From NCBI RefSeq assembly GCF_024679095.1, contig NC_066535.1:3405861-3469860 (forward strand): DNA of 64,000 bases, read 5' to 3'. Shown piece after piece: positions 1-11,648 of this stretch. A program made the translations under genes and the position numbers. Source of the stretch: Eriocheir sinensis (taxonomy: Eukaryota; Arthropoda; Malacostraca; Decapoda; Varunidae). A model generated the notes under the pieces. That model had not been told where the DNA came from and searched no databases. It saw nothing but the letters and a program-made list of their open reading frames with translations. Position 1 is the first letter of the stretch. Each line of letters opens with the position of its first letter.

Positions 1-78
1 TAAGTAGCGGGCTTTTTTTTCATTATTGATTTTTTTTTTACGCCCTTGCACTGTCTCCTCTGCTGTAAAAAAAAAAAA
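1..78 (+). mobile_element. 3' end of family-B LINE, 5'-truncated
   Basis: The segment matches, by eye, the 3' terminus of the LINE at 41670-44470 and ends in a 17-base A run. Shared landmarks are the GTAGCGGGCTTTT block (shared with the copies at 40085 and 55588) and a GCCCTTG...TGTCTCCTCTGCTGTAAAA tail. The window edge cuts its left side. Sense is +. Confidence 0.7.
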
Positions 79-860
79 AAAGTCCTTGGGCATTGAAATG
101 TTTAAGAATATGACCTTAATTTCTGTTGAGGGGGAGGAGATGCCATATTAGACCTCGATCGTAGTGAGTATTACTAGGAAAGATTTTAGATACTTTAATG
201 AATGTCTTGTAAAAGTATAGGGCATAGGAGGAGGCTTAGTTGGTGACCCCAGAAACTAAGAATATTCAGGTTTTGAGTTATTTTCTTTTTCATGCTGTGT
301 CTTTCTGTCATGTATTTACCAAAAGTACAAGAAAGATGTATGGTAACTTTTAGGAGGCAGGTTTTTCATAAATGGAATGATAGAAGAACAAGATTTTGCA
401 TTCCAGACAGGAGATAAAGTAACTTATTTTTTTCTTGGCCTTCAAAATGTTGGCAGTAAAGATGTGGCTGTTTTTTTTTTTAACAATCGTCGAAGAAATG
501 AGCAAGGAGTAGGACTGAAAAAAAGAAAAAAAACCTAACAAAAACAAAAAAACTCGTATAGAATAATATATAACTTTAATATGGCCAGTTGAGAAAGTAT
601 ATTACATACATAAAGGGTATAGTTTATATCCTAAGGTGAAATTCATAAATCAGGCAGATCATCACCATAAAGAGGGAAAGATAATGGCGTGGAGGGCAGC
701 CTTATGGAGGAGGATGTCACAGAACTGCCATTAACCCCAAAACGGTGTCCCATTTTCATCAAGTTATGGGTTTTAGTAATTGGCTCTTGCTTATTTGCCA
801 AGAACGAGTGGCGGAGAAGTGTAATTGAGCTCCACGGGACTCAGAGGGGAATATTCTTCA
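79..860. other. AT-rich unique DNA, no gene recognised
   Basis: A/T-rich sequence with short homopolymer runs. Open frames here are 60-65 codons with no recognisable domain. I see nothing functional. Confidence 0.5.
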
Positions 861-1044
861 CACATACTTGACAAGGCTTTCGTAGGAGTTTTGGGCAATT
901 CCAGCTGGGGTAGTTGAATGACCATGGTTGTAGTTTAAGCCTTCTGTACCAAGACCCTAAAAACACACACTCAGGAGAACCCGCCTGATCTCCTTTTTGG
1001 CCTTTGGAAATAGTTGATGTTAGAGGCGGAAGCGTCAGGGAATA
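861..1044 (+). repeat. Dispersed repeat family D, copy 1
   Basis: Begins near TGACAAGGCTTTCGTAGGAG and ends near GATGTTAGAGGCGGAAGCGTC. The same order of blocks recurs at 5776-5957 and, internally expanded, at 54355-55262. No coding capacity or clear terminal inverted repeat is visible, so class is unknown. Confidence 0.75.
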
Positions 1045-1097
1045 GGTACTAATTAACATGACGGAATGACGAACTTTAACACACGCACACACACGCT

Positions 1098-1127
1098 TTC
1101 TCTCTCTCTCTCTCTCTGTGTGTGTTT

Positions 1128-1197
<70 letters not shown>
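1098..1197. repeat. Compound (TC)n-(GT)n-(GA)n microsatellite
   Basis: A (TC)n run is followed by a short GTGTGT spacer and then (AG)n at 1131-1197. The TC and AG arms are complementary and could fold into a hairpin. Confidence 0.95.
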
Positions 1198-1200
<3 letters not shown>

Positions 1201-1671
1201 GCAGCATAATCCCTCCTCGTCAGCCAACACAAGCTAGGGTGCTGTCGCCGCGGCCTCGATCCGCCTCCTCCATCCCTCAGGCCGCGGATCTATCTGATGA
1301 CGCAGTGTATCGCCCAAATTCCATAACGTAGCCATAATAGAAAGAGCAGTTCCCCCTTGTAGACTCGAGGAGGCTTTCGCTTTCCCACTTATTTTGTGCT
1401 GACCTCCCTAACGCCTGGCTGCACTCTATAATGGGGTCGAGGAGGGGCTTTAGCGCAGCGCGAATAATAGGAAATGCAGTGAGTAGTACCGAGGGCGGGG
1501 GTGGGGTGAGTGGGTGGGCGTGGGCGTGAGGTTCTCCGTCATCCTTTGCTACTCCTGTCACGTCCTCCTGCGAGCTCTCCATCACCATCGTTAAGGAAAA
1601 AAGATGAAGATTAACCGTTTCTCCATCTTCCTTTACGCACGAATTGCTTGTGGGTCCCATTGAAAAGAACG
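1198..1671. other. Unique moderate-GC DNA, no gene recognised
   Basis: Non-repetitive sequence between the microsatellite and the minisatellite. A minus-strand open frame of 127 codons shows no domain, repeat or codon signature that I recognise. Confidence 0.4.
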
Positions 1672-2660
1672 AAAAAAGGGTAGACTCACTCCTGCATCAC
1701 CTACAGCCCTACCCTTTATCACTGTCGTTAAAAGAAAGACGTAAAAAAATCACTGTCGTTAAATTTATCTCTGTCGTTAAATTAAAGACTTTTAAAATAG
1801 GGTAGAATCACTCCTGCATCACCTACAGCCCTACCCTTTATCACTGTCGTTAAAAGAAAGACGTAAAAAAAAGGGTAGAATCACTCCTGCATCACCTACA
1901 GCCCTACCCTTTATCACTGTCGTTAAAAGAAAGACGTAAAAAAAAGGGTAGACTCACTCCTGCATCACCTACAGCCCTACCCTTTATCACTGTCGTTAAA
2001 AGAATGACGTAAAAAAAAAGGGTAGACTCACTCCTGCATCACCTACAGCCCTACCCTTTATCACTGTCGTTAAAAGATAGACGTAAAAAAAAAGGGTAGA
2101 CTCACTCCTGCATCACCTACAGCCCTACCCTTTATCACTATCGTTAATAGAAAGACTTAAAAAAAAGGGTAGAATCACTTTTGCATCACCTACAGCCCTA
2201 CTCTTTATCACTGTCATTAATAGAAAGACTTAAAAAAAAGGGTAGACTCACTCCTGCATCACCTACAGCCCTGCCCTTTATCACTGTCGTTAAAAGAAAA
2301 ACGTAAAAAAAAAGGGTAGACTCACTCCTGCATCACCTACAGCCCTACCCTTTATCACTGTCGTTAAAAGAAAGACTTAAAAAAAAGGGGTAGAATCACT
2401 CCTGCATCACCTACAGCCCTACCCTTTATCACTGTCGTTAAAAGAAAGACTTAAAAAAAAGGGGTAGAATCACTCCTGCATCATCTACAGCCCTACCCTT
2501 TATCACTGTCGTTAAAAGAAAGACTTAAAAAAAAGGTTTTATCACTGTCGTTAAAAGAAAGACTTAAAAAGAATCACTCCTGCATCATCTTTATCACTGT
2601 CGTTAAAAGAAAAAAAAAAGGGTAGAATATCACTGTCGTTAAAAGAAAGACGTAAAAAAA
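1672..2660 (+). repeat. 73-bp minisatellite with internal palindrome
   Basis: About a dozen tandem units of 71-75 bp. Each carries AAAGGGTAG, a spacer with CTCACTCCTGCATCACC, then CTACCCTTT, TCACTGTCGTTAAAAG and an A run. AAAGGGTAG and CTACCCTTT are perfect reverse complements, so each unit can form a 9-bp stem. Units beyond about 2530 are truncated. Confidence 0.93.
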
Positions 2661-3336
2661 GATAAAACCGGTAGGTCAGTATCGGATGGAGTAAGGTCAG
2701 TGTTTGATGGAAAGAGAGGTCAATTTCGGATGGATTAAGGTCAAGTTTGGATGGAATTTGGTTTTATCGTCCACCTAAAGCCACCACACACACAAAAAAA
2801 AAAAGAAAAAAAAAATCCTCATGTTTCGTTTCGTCATCTGTACTAAAAATAAATTCTTCAGTAGCTATAGATATATCCGCTAACGAGTGCACGGCGTCTT
2901 TTGTTATGGTCGGTATCCTTAAACGCTCCCTCCTCTTGCACCAACAATTTCCAAAGGCCAAAAAGAGATTAATCAGGTTCTCACGAGTGTATGTTTTACT
3001 GGTACATAAGAAGGGTCACACTACCACCACCAGGGTTATAAAACTAGCCCTGGAGATGCTCAAAACTCCCACTAAAGCCTTGTCAAATATGTGAGATTGG
3101 GCATTGAAATATTTGAAAATATGGCCCAGTATCTCCCCCTGAAAGCTACCACAACAAGAACAACAAAAACAAACAAAAAACAAATCGTATTACAAAATGA
3201 CTTAAAAAATGTTTCCCCCTTAAGCCTGATCACGCGCGCCCTAATCTATTCACGGAAACTAAGCAGACGCGACGAAGATTACCCGCCGCCACCACGGGGC
3301 CTCATAATCGTCCTACCGCCTCATTAATTTCCCGAA

Positions 3337-3338
<2 letters not shown>
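2661..3338. other. Unique AT-rich DNA, no gene recognised
   Basis: Contains a short near-repeat (GGTCAGTATCGGATGGA, GGTCAATTTCGGATGGA, GGTCAAGTTTGGATGGA at 2675-2757) and A-rich runs. Open frames up to 115 codons have low-complexity content and no known domain. Confidence 0.4.

Positions 3339-3383
<45 letters not shown>
3339..3383 (+). repeat. (AG)n microsatellite
   Basis: Uninterrupted AG dinucleotides, about 22 units. Confidence 0.97.
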
Positions 3384-3387
<4 letters not shown>

Positions 3388-3589
3388 CCGCCTTCCCCCC
3401 TTTCCTCCTCCTCTCCCATTCCCGTTGACGAGTAAAAAGTTCTCAGAATCGCGTAGAAAAATAGGAACTACACATTCTTTTTTCCCTTTCTCTTTTATAC
3501 ATGTTACTAACCAAAGAGAGAGACTGCATATAAGTGGAGGGAAACAAAAGAAAAGGGAAATATCACAAAAAGAACCCCTCGTACCCTTT

Positions 3590-5160
3590 CATATGCTTTA
3601 TTCCTCCTCTCTCTCTTTTCCTCCTTCCCAATTATGATTTATTCTTTTTAACCTTCGTCCCATCCTTTTGTGTAGTCCTCGCTTTGCCCTTGAACCTCCT
3701 GCCTCTCCCTCAGGTCATAAACAGCCCTCGTCCAGCCCTTCTTTCCCTCAACCCTTCCCCTGGCCTCCCCTCCTCCCCTCCTTCCCTCAACCTTCATCCT
3801 CCCCTCTTCTGCCCTGCTCTTCCTTTTGACCCTGTTCCTCCTCTTCCCCTCACCACTATCTCCCTCTCTTTCCCTCTTCCCCTATTTTTCCACTGACTCC
3901 CTCCCCTCCTCTCCTCCTCCCCGCTTCCCCTCCGAGCTGTTCCAAGCCGTAAAAGGAGGAAGGAGGGGAGGGAAGAGGAGAAAAATTGCCGTGAGTGAGG
4001 TAATCATGCTTGCCCGGCAGGTTATGGCCTCTGCTTTGGGTATGGCATTTACGGCCGGCCTCTCGTTTTGCTCTCCGCGCCTCCTCATCCTCTGCTTCCT
4101 CCTCCTCTTTCTTTTCCTTTTCCGTATCCTCTCATTTACTGTTTTTTTCCTTCTCCTCCCCCTAACTTTTTTTTTGCAGTCGTTTGTTTTTTGGTCCTAT
4201 AATATTCAATCCCTTTCCTCTTTTGTTTTCTATCGTATTGTTGGGTGTTCATTTATCTTTTTTTTTATATCTCTCGTTTTGCTCTCCGCCTCCACATTCT
4301 CTTCTTCCTCCTCTTCCTCTTCTTTCGTATCCTCCTCCTCCTCCTCTCATTTCTATTTCGCAGGTTCTCTTTTTATTTGGCTTTCTCCCTCCCCCCCTTT
4401 TTTTTCATCTTCTGTCGCTTGTTTTTTTCTCTTCCTACTCGATTCGTCTCTTCCTCCTTTTTTTCCCTCTCTCTCGCTTTGTTGGATCTTCATATATTTC
4501 CTTTTCTTTTTTCTTTTTTGATTTCTTCTTTTGTTTTGGTCTCCGCCGCCTCCTCCTCCTCTGCTTCCTCTTCCTCCTTCTTCATTTTCCTCTTACTCCT
4601 CTTCCGTAGTCTATCCTCCACCTCCTTTTTTTTTTTATATTTCATGGGTTCTCTTTTGCGGTTTTTCTTTCTTCTCCGTTTTTCTCTTTTTTGCGCAGTC
4701 GTTTGTTTTTCTCCTACATTTTGCTCTCCGCCTCATCCTTTGCTTTTTCCTCTTCCTCTTCTTTTTTTTCTTTCCCCTCTTTCGTATCATCTCCCTTTTC
4801 CTCTTTCTCCTTGTTCTTCTTTCCCCTCTTTCGTATCATCTCCCTTTTCCTCTTTCTCCTTGTTCTTCTTTCCCCTCTTTCGTATCGTCTCCCTTTTCCT
4901 CTTTCTCCTTGTTCTTATCACCCCTCCTCCTTCTATTTCTATTTCCCGGGTTCTCATTTTCTTTTTTCTTTCTCCTTTTTTTTTCCACAGTCGTTTTTTT
5001 CCTGCTCCTGCTCGATCCCTTTCCTCTTTTTTTTCCCTCTCGTATTGTTGGGTCTTCCTTTTCTTCCTTTCGTTTTCTTTTGTTCCCGACCTTCTTTTGT
5101 TTGCCGATTTCTCATTTCCTTGCCGTCATTTCAGATTTCTCGTTTTTTTTTACCGATATC
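3590..5160 (+). repeat. Polypyrimidine tract with 49-bp tandem unit
   Basis: About 1.5 kb of T/C-rich plus strand. Near 4771-4920 a 49-bp unit containing TTCGTATCATCTCCC repeats three times. Long open frames of F, S, L and P residues here arise from composition and are not genes. Confidence 0.85.
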
Positions 5161-5775
5161 CATTGGTTTCCATATAAAAAAAATGTGTACAAGGTAAATG
5201 AAACGGGTGAATGGCCATGATAAAGAAAACAAGAAGAAAATTACGAAGTTCATGACCCAACAACGAGTGCGAAGCTTCGAGGTACCGCGAGATACCAAAA
5301 CGAGACGTCACGTGACTCGAGTACCTCCCCACAGCACAGTTTCCTTGTGTGAGTGAGCAAGTGTGACCGCTGACATAATCTCCCACAAAACACCCTAATC
5401 TTGGCGCTCACGTGGACATTATGGCATCGGCGGGACTGTTGAAGATTTGAAGAGTGTCCGTGAGAAGAAACTAAGCGGGAATCCGTGGAAGGTGACGAAT
5501 ATGAGGCAAAGTTTGGGGAACCTTGAAATCCGATGCTGGTGGCTCGGCGTCCCTACCCGGCTGACTTGTAACGCTAACACCAGGCTGCTTCTTCACGCCA
5601 CCACCATCATAGGTATGTTTCACCATCTTCTAGTGTGTTTAAAGGTCACATAAGTGTTCCTAGTTAGTTAGAAGGTAAGTCAGAAGCAAGTTTTTCATAG
5701 TTTATTACGTTTAGCCTCACACACGCCAGTCAGAAGCACTCAATGTCATATTCTTAAACATTTCGGCGCCCAAGC
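5161..5775. other. Non-repetitive island, gene status unclear
   Basis: Balanced composition, a CRE/E-box-like motif GACGTCACGTGACT near 5305, and a possible splice donor ATAG/GTATGT near 5612. Two short open frames begin ATGGCATCGGCG and ATGAAGAGTGTC, neither with a recognisable domain. Exonic sequence is possible but not supported by homology. Confidence 0.25.
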
Positions 5776-5957
5776 ACACACATTTGACAAGGCTTTCGTA
5801 GGAGTTTGGGGCATTTGCAGAGGTAGTTTTATGACCCTTCTGGTAGTCTGATGCTTCTTTTGTGCCATGAAGCTATAAAAACACTCATTAGAACGCCACT
5901 GATCTCCTTTTCGGCCTTAGGAAATAGTTGATGTTAGAGCCGGAAGCGTCTGAGAAC
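5776..5957 (+). repeat. Dispersed repeat family D, copy 2
   Basis: Matches copy 1 (861-1044) in block order: TTGACAAGGCTTTCGTAGG, GGCATTTGCAGAGGTAG, CTGATCTCCTTTTCGGCC and GATGTTAGAGCCGGAAGCG. Same strand as copy 1. Confidence 0.75.
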
Positions 5958-7047
5958 ACCGCATATGCGCCTCCTCCTCCTCCTCCCAGCCAGTTCATAG
6001 GGTACCATTTTGCTATTTCGAGTTGCTGTGATTCCTGGAAGTTCTTGGACGTATCCTTTGAGGTATAAGCGTGTCGGAGTGTTCATACCTCTCATTGCGA
6101 CAAGAATGTGTGAAGGATATGATATTGTTTTGGCTAGGCTGTGGAAAATGATTACTGTGTTACATTTCAATTGAGAAGGGAATAGAAGTTGATCGCATAA
6201 GAAAACGAGTGGTTTCAAGGGAAACTTATCTACGGTGGACGCCTCAACTCGTGTCATACTTTGTCATTTTTATTTTTGTTCTTTATACTCATTCGTCATT
6301 CTATTCTTCTTCATAGATTTATATTCTTAATTTTATAGTAGCCTCCTTGTTTTATATCGCAAGATAGCCTGCTCGATGTCTTCACCACCTAATCACAAAG
6401 TAGATATGCGATAGGCTTTATTTATTTATTTTTGACACTATAATCTCTTCAAATATATATCGGAAGGGAGGGAAAGTGTAGGATTCTGTATTTTTCCATT
6501 CCTATCATAAATCAGCTTACCTTCCTCTTGTCCATTATTTTACTTATTGCCATTTCTTCATCGTCTTTGTTTTCGTAGCCTTATCGTCACTTAACGCTCA
6601 TTATTGTTTCTGTTTTTAACACCATCGTCTTTTTATTGTTCTCCTAAAATATATCGAATGTCACCTCATCGCAAGGTTTCTGTCCTGCTAGTAGAGTCCG
6701 TGGCACCAAACACCGTGTATCTTCATTGTTTATCACTGACGCAAGCAAAACCATTGGCTACCTGTGATCCGTCCAACGCCGCGCCAGAGAGTACTGTGGG
6801 TTCTGTCAGTGCCACAAGTGTAGGTTCCCGAACCTCCTGCCCGATCTGTTCGAACACGTGAATCCTGACTAACCGCATTTCGAATCTGCTTCACGCGTTT
6901 GTGTTACCAGTATAAGCGGAGGTAATTGTGGAGATTGATTCCGTGCCTCCAAAATACGATAATTCGCCTCCATATCATAGTTTTAAGGAACGAAATACAT
7001 GTCCCTCTACCATTATATGAAGGCGCAAGTACTTAAAAGTAAAGAAA
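5958..7047. other. Unique AT-rich DNA, no gene recognised
   Basis: Mostly A/T-rich. A short frame near 6770-6860 encodes a cysteine-dense peptide (YCGFCQCHKC) but has no start and meets stops within 40 codons. A block near 6880 (TTCGAATCTGCTTCACG) recurs in diverged form near 7990. Confidence 0.35.
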
Positions 7048-7349
7048 ACGGGGGAAATCGGTTCTTTTGGGTGGGGGAGCATATTTAATCTACCCTAACC
7101 GAACTTTACATAACCTAACCTCTAACGGGGGGACTTCGCCCCCCTCGACCCCCTGCCAACCAGGACCCCCCCGGACCCCCCCACATGTATGATGCGCCAT
7201 AAATCGGTTCTTTTGGGTGGGGGAGCATATTTAATCTACTCTAACCGAACTTTACATAACCTAACCTCTAACGAGGGGACTTCGCCCCCCTCGATCCCCC
7301 TGCTAACCAGGACCCCCTGTGCCCCCCCCCCACATGTATGATGCGCCGG
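7048..7349 (+). repeat. Tandem duplication of a ~150-bp unit
   Basis: Two adjacent copies begin AAATCGGTTCTTTTGGGTGG and end CACATGTATGATGCGCC. Each includes ACATAACCTAACCTCTAACG and a G-rich/C-rich palindrome around ACTTCGCCCCCC. Copies differ at few positions, so the duplication looks recent. Confidence 0.9.
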
Positions 7350-8480
7350 TAAAACTAGAGAAGTACAACAGTATGTGAGACCTGGGAAAGGTTATTATGT
7401 TCGTGGGGGCAATATTGGAGGCGCGTAGTGAATCTCCATATTTACTCAATATTGTAGATGTTAACTTTGAAAGAGGTACTTACATCCCTTTCTTCAACAT
7501 TAGCCATTACGACGATAAATGCAGTCACGTCCACAGGTTACGCACACTACGTGACGAGGTAGAACACCGTGATCCCGAAGAATTTTCAACGATTCTTCGT
7601 CGTCTTTGTACGCTTTTTTAATCAAGGCATAGTCAGGGAACAAGCTGAACATAAAGAATCCATACTGATACTGACCCACCAATCACCAACAACCAAACAT
7701 TATAACGCTCCACGTTTACCTACACGGAGCATCGCTATTAGTTGAATACAGCTTAGACGTGTCCTCAGCAAAAAAGATTATTGGCTACTTGAGAATAACA
7801 CAAAATAACTAACAAACATTAGATAATAATTAATAACCTGTTCGTGACGTCATCAAATAGTTGGTAGTTATTTACCGCGGAGCTTCGTGAATCGCAATTT
7901 TGTTGTTGAGACCCAAAACTACGCACTAACGCTTTGTGAATCCGGTCCCTGAATTCGAAAGGAAAAATTCGAACACAAGTAACTTGCGTTCGAACCTGCT
8001 TCACGTGTTGGTACGTGATATCAGTAAGTGAATACATAGTCGTATATGACGGTTGCAAGATTCTTATGACAGAAGTTACTTACCGTTTAGATGCTTTATT
8101 AGTACCTTAATACTGCAACGGAGGGGTCTTCGCACCCCTCAACCCCCCTTCCCCCTCTGGTATGGAGACTGAGTGAAATTGCGTGGTTTCCGTACGTGGT
8201 AAAATAAATCCCAAAATGTATGGAATCTCCCTGCATCTAGGTAAATGTAAGGAATATCCCTACATTTAGGGTATTTTACAACCCCATAACTCAAAAACTA
8301 TGTATTTGCGACGCATTTCATGTTTACCGCCGCATTCCCTGCTGTCTCAAAGGCCCCCTAGTCAATTTTGGTTGCGAGGGGTGGGTATGGGCAAACACTA
8401 GAATAATACCAAAAGAAGAAACGAATTTATAGAAGCTAATTTGTGTTCAAAGGCGTCTTGGTCGCCCCCGGATAATGTCA
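7350..8480. other. Unique island with short repeat fragments
   Basis: Non-satellite DNA. Near 8120-8150 a GAGGGGTCTTCGCACCCCTC hairpin resembles the one in the 7048-7349 unit. Near 7930 the phrase TTTGTGAATCCGGTCCC resembles ends of arthropod mobile elements, but no partner end was found. Open frames up to 79 codons have no recognised domain. Confidence 0.35.
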
Positions 8481-8650
8481 CAAACCAAAGTCTCCTAATT
8501 GGCTCCTTGATGACGTTACTTCACCTGCCCGCTCAGCTGATCCAGGACAACACAAGAGAAAGATGGCAACTGTCAGTATCCCCAAATCATGATCTTGGCG
8601 ATTGTTGAAGCCGTTTTGCTGCAGTGCCAGGCGTTGATGTAAGTATGACT
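8481..8650 (+). promoter_or_regulatory. Possible promoter and first exon
   Basis: Within 90 bp there is an inverted CCAAT box (ATTGGCT), a CRE-like TGATGACGTTAC and the E-box CAGCTG. They are followed by ATGGCAACTGTC, which opens only nine codons, and then GATGTAAGTATG, a good splice-donor match. The cluster could be a promoter with a mostly noncoding first exon, but such motifs occur by chance and no partner exon was found. Confidence 0.2.
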
Positions 8651-9872
8651 AATTAATGTTATCGTTGTAGAATAGGTGCCTACAGCACAAACTCATTCAC
8701 ACCTCTATTATTCCCTTATTTCTTACTCATTGAAATTCCAATTGGTGATTTAATTCCCCATATCTTGTCTGTGATGGGTATGATTTGTAGATAATGTAAC
8801 CAAGGAAAGTTAAGGATGTTTACGCTTGTTATGGCGCCATACTTTGTTTGACGTCACTTTGTCTTGACATCACTTGACTTGACTTGACGAGCCAACTTGC
8901 TATCAAAATATTATCTCACGCCGAGCCTTGGCTCGCCAAGCGAAACGTCGCAGTTTGACGACCAAACCGCCTTAACGTGTGGATAGAGGGGAAAGTGTTG
9001 GGCTCATATCTCCGTTCTTGCCTTAGCGTGGCCACACAGACGTTAACAAGGGGATAAGTATCCATGGAAGTTGATGTGAGTCTCCAGTCATACGACCTTG
9101 CCCGCGTATGTAATTACCCATCCGCCTACCAATAAGAGCCGCGATAAATATTACTTCCCCGCTCCTTCCTCCCTCCATCCGGCCGTCCCCAGCGGCAGCA
9201 ATAACCCATAAGTGACGCGCTAACGGGCTGTGAACTACTATATCTCCCCTTACCGATAAGTACCGCTCCCTCACGAGATAACGACCGCTCCCTCAGCTCC
9301 CCCGCCTTTTCATCCATCTGCCGATCCCATTACGAACTCGCCCGTACGCCTCAACGAGCTGTAGAAGGAAACAAAGAAAATTAAAGTAAGGAGGTAAAAG
9401 ATTGTGGAAGCAAAGCGTATGGGAAAACGGAGCTCGGTGCTTAGTGAAGTATCCAAGTGTGAAGAAGAAGCAAGGAGGTCCTAAGAAGCGATACAAAGCG
9501 GAACAGCTGAAAAGAAGTAGTGACGTGCAATCGAGGTGTGAGCAGAAATAACATCCATAACTAAAGATGTTAACCATAACTTTAATCGGCTATCGTTACT
9601 GGTTGGGTAGTACGACAGTTTTGGGGTCTGGAAACGATACATGCAACACTCTGAGGATGCTAGTATCTGGTAGCGCTGCGCCGTGTGAGTCGGCGTGTGT
9701 CACCTACCTCCGTGCCTCCCAGTAGCATACGAGGGGGCACAGGGGTCATATTTCTCATCTATCCCATTCGGTTACTCTCCCGGCGGCCGTGTAGTTGGAG
9801 ACGTAGGTTCTGGTGGCAGTGGGTGGCGGTGGTGTGGGTGGGGGAGAGGCATGGCGCACCTACGCAGAAAGG
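8651..9872. other. Non-repetitive island, no gene recognised
   Basis: Balanced composition with GACGTCA near 8850 and several GATAA motifs at 9140-9280. Minus-strand frames of 63-94 codons overlap each other and show no domain. Could be regulatory or intronic. Confidence 0.35.
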
Positions 9873-9886
9873 GAGAGAGAGAGAGA

Positions 9887-11648
9887 TTTACATAGATTTA
9901 CAGAGAAAATCAAACCACATAGACTCCATGGCTCACACTAGGTGGTCTGTCCTTAAACCTAAGTGATTCTACATTAATCAGAAGGCTCCAAAACTTTGCA
10001 TTTCAACTCTAGTTAATATTAAGTTGAAGGAAGTGTCGGTCGAGCTTGTTTTTAAAGGAGTCAATCGTGTTACACTAGACCACAGAAGGTGGGAGCTTAT
10101 TACATTCTCGCACTACAACGTTAGTGAAGAAAAAAATGGTGCAGTCTTAATTTACTTGTCTACATTTAAGTTTTGTGCCATTGTTCCTCGTTCGCAAAGT
10201 GTCATCGATCATAAACAATTCTGATTTGTCCACATTCGTGAATCCATTAAGTATTTTAAAACATTCGATCAGTTTTCCTCGGAGGCGACGTTTCTCAAGG
10301 GAGAAGATCTTAAGGGTGGAAAGGTTCTTGTCGTAGGGTTTGTTGCGCAAGGAAGGGATAATTTTTGTTGCCCGACGTTGAAGACCTAATTTAGCAATGT
10401 CCTTTGCATGGTGGGAAGACCAAAACTGTACCGCATATTCCAAGTGGGGTCTGACTAAAGTATTGTAAAGCGGAAGTATTACTTCTTTATTTTTTAATAA
10501 AAAAGTTTCTTTTAATGATGCCCAGCATTCTATTCGCTTTATTTGCTGCGTCGATGTATTGCTGTGAGAATTTGAGGTTAGACGCGATTTTGACACCCAG
10601 GTCCTTGACGCAATGAACGCTTTTGAGTTTGACGCCGCGCATTTCGTAATCGAACTTCTTATTTCTTGTTCCAACTTGAAGGACCTGGCACTTGTCTATG
10701 TTAAAGGGCATCTTCCATCCATCAGACCAAGCTGAAATTTTACGCAAATCCTCTTGGAGGCTTTGTCTGTCTTCGTCAGTGAGAACCGAGTTACCAATCT
10801 TTGTGTCGTCTGCAAATTTACTAATGAGATTATTGAGTCCAATACCCACATCGTTGATGTAAATAATGAAGAGCACTGGGCCAAGAACCGAGCCCTGAGG
10901 GACGCCACTAGTGACCGGCTCCCACTCTGAGTTAAATCCGTTGATTACCGCTCGTTGTTGTCTGTTGCTCAACCAATTCGCGATCCAGTGGTGTACTTGA
11001 CCGTCAATGCCTAGCTGCTTTAATTTATAAAGTAATTTATGATTTGGAACTTTATCAAACGCTTTCTGGGAATCAAGCTAGCGTACGTCCAGTGATTTGG
11101 TTACGTCATAAACTGAGAAGAGGTCGTTATAAAAGATCAATAGGTTTGATAGGCAGGATCTTTTGTTATGGAAGCCATGTTGTGAATCCCCAGTTAATGC
11201 GTGGCTTTCAAGGTAACTTACAATTTTGTCTCTAATTATGCTCTCGAGTAGCTTACCTACAACTGAAGTTAGACTAATGGGTCTGTAATTACCCGTGTTT
11301 TTGTCTCCTTTCTTAAAAATCGGTGTTACGTTAGCTTTTTTCCAACGCGAAGGGACGATGCCTTGTCGCAAGGACATATTGAAAACGGTTGTGAGAGAGG
11401 AGAGTATTTCGTTCTTTATTTCTTTAAGCAGTATAGGATATACTTTGTCAGGTCCGGGACCTTTATTTGTTTTAAGGGATTGGAGAGCTTTTAGGACTTC
11501 ATCGGTAGTTATTACAAAGTTAGGCAATGCATGCTCGAGACTTACGTTAGTACTGTTGTCGTCGCTGGTGTTGGTGGTAGTGGTGGGAAGACTGCAAGTA
11601 TTAAACACCGAGGAAAAGTAATCGTTTAATAAGTTTGCAACGTGTTTA

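Noticed and set aside
5447..5653. 68-codon frame starting MKSVREKKLSG
   Set aside because: It may be part of an exon, but the frame crosses the candidate donor near 5612 and has no recognised domain. Kept only as an unclear island.
7397..7621. 74-codon frame MFVGAILEARSES...
   Set aside because: No domain, no flanking splice signals of note, and an overlapping frame on the other strand. Length is within chance for this composition.
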